A DNA stretch of 64,000 nt, taken from positions 124,001 to 188,000 of the forward strand of contig JAEZSE010000005.1 in NCBI GenBank assembly GCA_023421955.1, read 5' to 3'. The translations under genes were made by a program, and so were the position numbers. The DNA is from Bacillota bacterium. Its GTDB lineage: Bacteria; Bacillota; Clostridia; Christensenellales; UMGS416. Below the pieces are notes generated by a model that saw nothing but the letters and a program-made list of their open reading frames with translations, was not told the DNA's origin and made no database searches. Below, in pieces: positions 62,888-64,000 of this stretch; position 1 is the stretch's first letter; every line of letters starts with the position of its first letter.

Positions 62888-63544
62888 ATGAAAAAAGTTT
62901 TGATAATCTTGTTTGCGACGATGGTCTTGATCAACATGGCCGCCTGTACGGCAGAATCGCCGGTGACCGCATCCAAGAAGCCAACTGATGCACCGGCCAG
63001 CCCAGCACCGACTGTTGCTGAGACAATCACTCCAACAGAGTCTCCGATCGAGACAGTCGCTGCCACTGAGCCTAATACAAGCGCCGGGAAAGATTACAGC
63101 CAGCTTGGCATGGAGCTCATGAAAACTGAGACCATCGGCACATTGAAGCTTGGGTTGAAAGAAAGCGAGCTGCTTGCCGTTATTGGCAAGGCAGAATCTG
63201 AAACAGCACCTGAGGTGTGGGGCGCTGATGGTAAAAAGCACTGCAACTGGAATTATCCTGCCAAGGGCTTGACTGTGAGCATGGTAGAGAGTGGAAATGC
63301 CGAATCGGAGTTTATTGTGTATGCCATTGCCGCTGAGGCCCCCAGTGATTTGGCCACGGCCAAAGGCATTAAGATCGGCAGCTCCAAGGACGATGTGCTG
63401 CTGGCGTATGGCGATGTAGTGGAAGATCAGTCCGACGAAGCCATATCGGAGAGCATTGTTGCAGGCACGGTGTTTGGTGGGGTTATCTTTGGTATGAAGG
63501 ATGGTGTAGTCAATTCCGTCTTTTTGGGCGCTGCAGCTGAATAG
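62888..63544 (+). CDS. Lipoprotein of unknown function
   Basis: 218 residues from ATG 62888 (GAGGTG upstream): signal peptide MKKVLIILFATMVLINMAAC with lipobox NMAAC (Cys20), a Pro/Thr/Ala-rich linker (about 21-67), then a globular domain with two similar segments: TIGTLKLGLKESELLAVIGKAES and AKGIKIGSSKDDVLLAYGDVV, a repeat seen in SmpA/BamE-like and other small lipoprotein domains. I cannot name the family. Ends before a perfect bidirectional terminator. Confidence 0.75.
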   Translation: MKKVLIILFATMVLINMAACTAESPVTASKKPTDAPASPAPTVAETITPTESPIETVAATEPNTSAGKDYSQLGMELMKTETIGTLKLGLKESELLAVIGKAESETAPEVWGADGKKHCNWNYPAKGLTVSMVESGNAESEFIVYAIAAEAPSDLATAKGIKIGSSKDDVLLAYGDVVEDQSDEAISESIVAGTVFGGVIFGMKDGVVNSVFLGAAAE

Positions 63545-63578
63545 TCTGCTAAGATTGCTCAGCCCATTCTGGTATTTC

Positions 63579-63626
63579 GGAAACAAAACAAAAGCCGCCA
63601 TTGCTGGCGGCTTTTGTTTTGTTTCC
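63579..63626. terminator. Bidirectional terminator with perfect 22-bp stem
   Basis: Arms 63579-63600 and 63605-63626 are exact reverse complements, with GCCGCC/GGCGGC at the top of the stem and A-rich / T-rich ends (CTTTTGTTTTGTTT), serving the converging lipoprotein and zinc-ribbon genes. Confidence 0.9.
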
Positions 63627-63917
63627 TTAGCGGTTTCTGGTGAAGCAGTCGCTGCAGTAAACCGGCCTGTCGTTCTTTGGCATGAAAGGCACCTGGGTGG
63701 GCTTGCCGCACTGCGCGCAAACAGCGTCATACATTTCGCGGGCAGGACGCCTGCCGCCGCCGCTATAACCGCCGTCATTTTTACGGGCGTTGCGGCAGCT
63801 CTTGCAGCGGGTGGGCTTATTGGTGAAGCCCTTCTCGGCAAAAAACTCCTGATCGCGGGCGGTGAAGACAAATTCTTCGCCACAGTCTCTGCAAGTTAAG
63901 GTTTCATCTTGGTACAT
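63627..63917 (-). CDS. Zinc-ribbon protein
   Basis: 96 residues with two zinc-ribbon-like units: LTCRDCGEEFVFTARDQEFFAEKGF...RCKSCRNARK (the probable zinc-ribbon domain often seen in Clostridia) and VCAQCGKPTQVPFMPKNDRPVYCSDCFTRNR, each with two CxxC knuckles; a Gly-rich linker lies between. It should bind two zinc ions and probably nucleic acid or protein. The role is not established. It converges on the lipoprotein gene. Confidence 0.85.
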   Translation of the reverse strand: MYQDETLTCRDCGEEFVFTARDQEFFAEKGFTNKPTRCKSCRNARKNDGGYSGGGRRPAREMYDAVCAQCGKPTQVPFMPKNDRPVYCSDCFTRNR

Positions 63918-64000
63918 GGTGTGTTCCTCGCTTATTATGATTTGGCCAAACCGGATGCTCCATTTTCACAGATAGTTTGGCCAAGAAGCTTCAACCTGAC

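Overview
The window looks like a chromosomal segment from an anaerobic, spore-forming member of the Bacillota (Clostridia-like), with base composition around half GC. The reasons are a complete GerA-type germinant receptor operon, a CtsR-type operator in front of cbpA-clpB, a perfect Rex operator in front of a fermentative adhE, two type I signal peptidases, a folate ECF transporter S component, many Pro/Thr-rich lipoproteins with typical lipoboxes, and strong AGGAGG ribosome sites together with frequent GTG and TTG starts. I see no rRNA, insertion sequence, prophage or CRISPR array. Two tRNA genes are present (Ala-GGC and Val-CAC). The species cannot be fixed from this sequence.

Layout. 0-3.4 kb: a serine-palmitoyltransferase-like PLP enzyme with two short-chain dehydrogenases, a possible sphingoid-lipid cluster. 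3.4-9.0 kb: a lipoprotein adaptor, one large FtsX-type permease and two ABC ATPases, the second carrying an AbrB-like tail. 9.1-10.1 kb: a DUF368 (PopT-type) polyprenyl-phosphate translocase. 10.1-12.9 kb: adhE under a consensus promoter and Rex site, with an in-frame TAG near its 5' end. 12.9-13.9 kb: a MerR regulator. 14.0-17.7 kb: argB-argD-argF-GNAT on the minus strand behind a promoter covered by two ARG boxes. 17.7-18.5 kb: araD. 19-21.5 kb: tRNA-Ala and a two-component system. 21.7-28.7 kb: a surface-polysaccharide group (Wzy-like, FrhB-like, pyruvyl transferase, Wzx flippase) and an orphan solute-binding lipoprotein. 28.8-30.6 kb: folC-folT. 30.7-34.3 kb: gerB-gerC-gerA. 34.4-38.2 kb: cbpA-clpB. 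38.5-42.5 kb: a MATE exporter, DAHP synthase, and a phosphodiester-glycosidase-like protein with a small membrane protein. 42.7-45.7 kb: uppP, HAD phosphatase, DUF951 and two signal peptidases. 45.8-47.8 kb: two paralogous membrane proteins of unknown function. 47.9-49.3 kb: an RlmD-type rRNA methyltransferase. 50.1-53.2 kb: a GH78 rhamnosidase and a small protein. 53.3-55.8 kb: an archaeal-type (TIGR00300) ornithine cyclodeaminase homologue and a YfcC-type carrier. 55.9-58.7 kb: tRNA-Val and a polar amino-acid ABC importer. 59.0-62.2 kb: VOC protein, sugar isomerase-like protein, deoB and punA. 62.3 kb to the end: DUF1003 protein, a lipoprotein and a zinc-ribbon protein.

How the genes work together. 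Most of the window is housekeeping and metabolism in short operons. Transcription control can be read directly in several places: Rex (NADH/NAD) on adhE, ArgR on the arg operon, CtsR on the chaperone operon, and a MerR-type site on the merR gene itself. UppP and PopT belong to the same lipid-carrier cycle that the Wzx/Wzy-type genes would draw on. The ornithine cyclodeaminase/YfcC pair suggests that the cell both makes arginine and catabolises ornithine. The most unusual items are the TAG in adhE, the Spt-like cluster, the ATPase-AbrB fusion, the cyclodeaminase/carrier pair and the paired uncharacterised membrane proteins.
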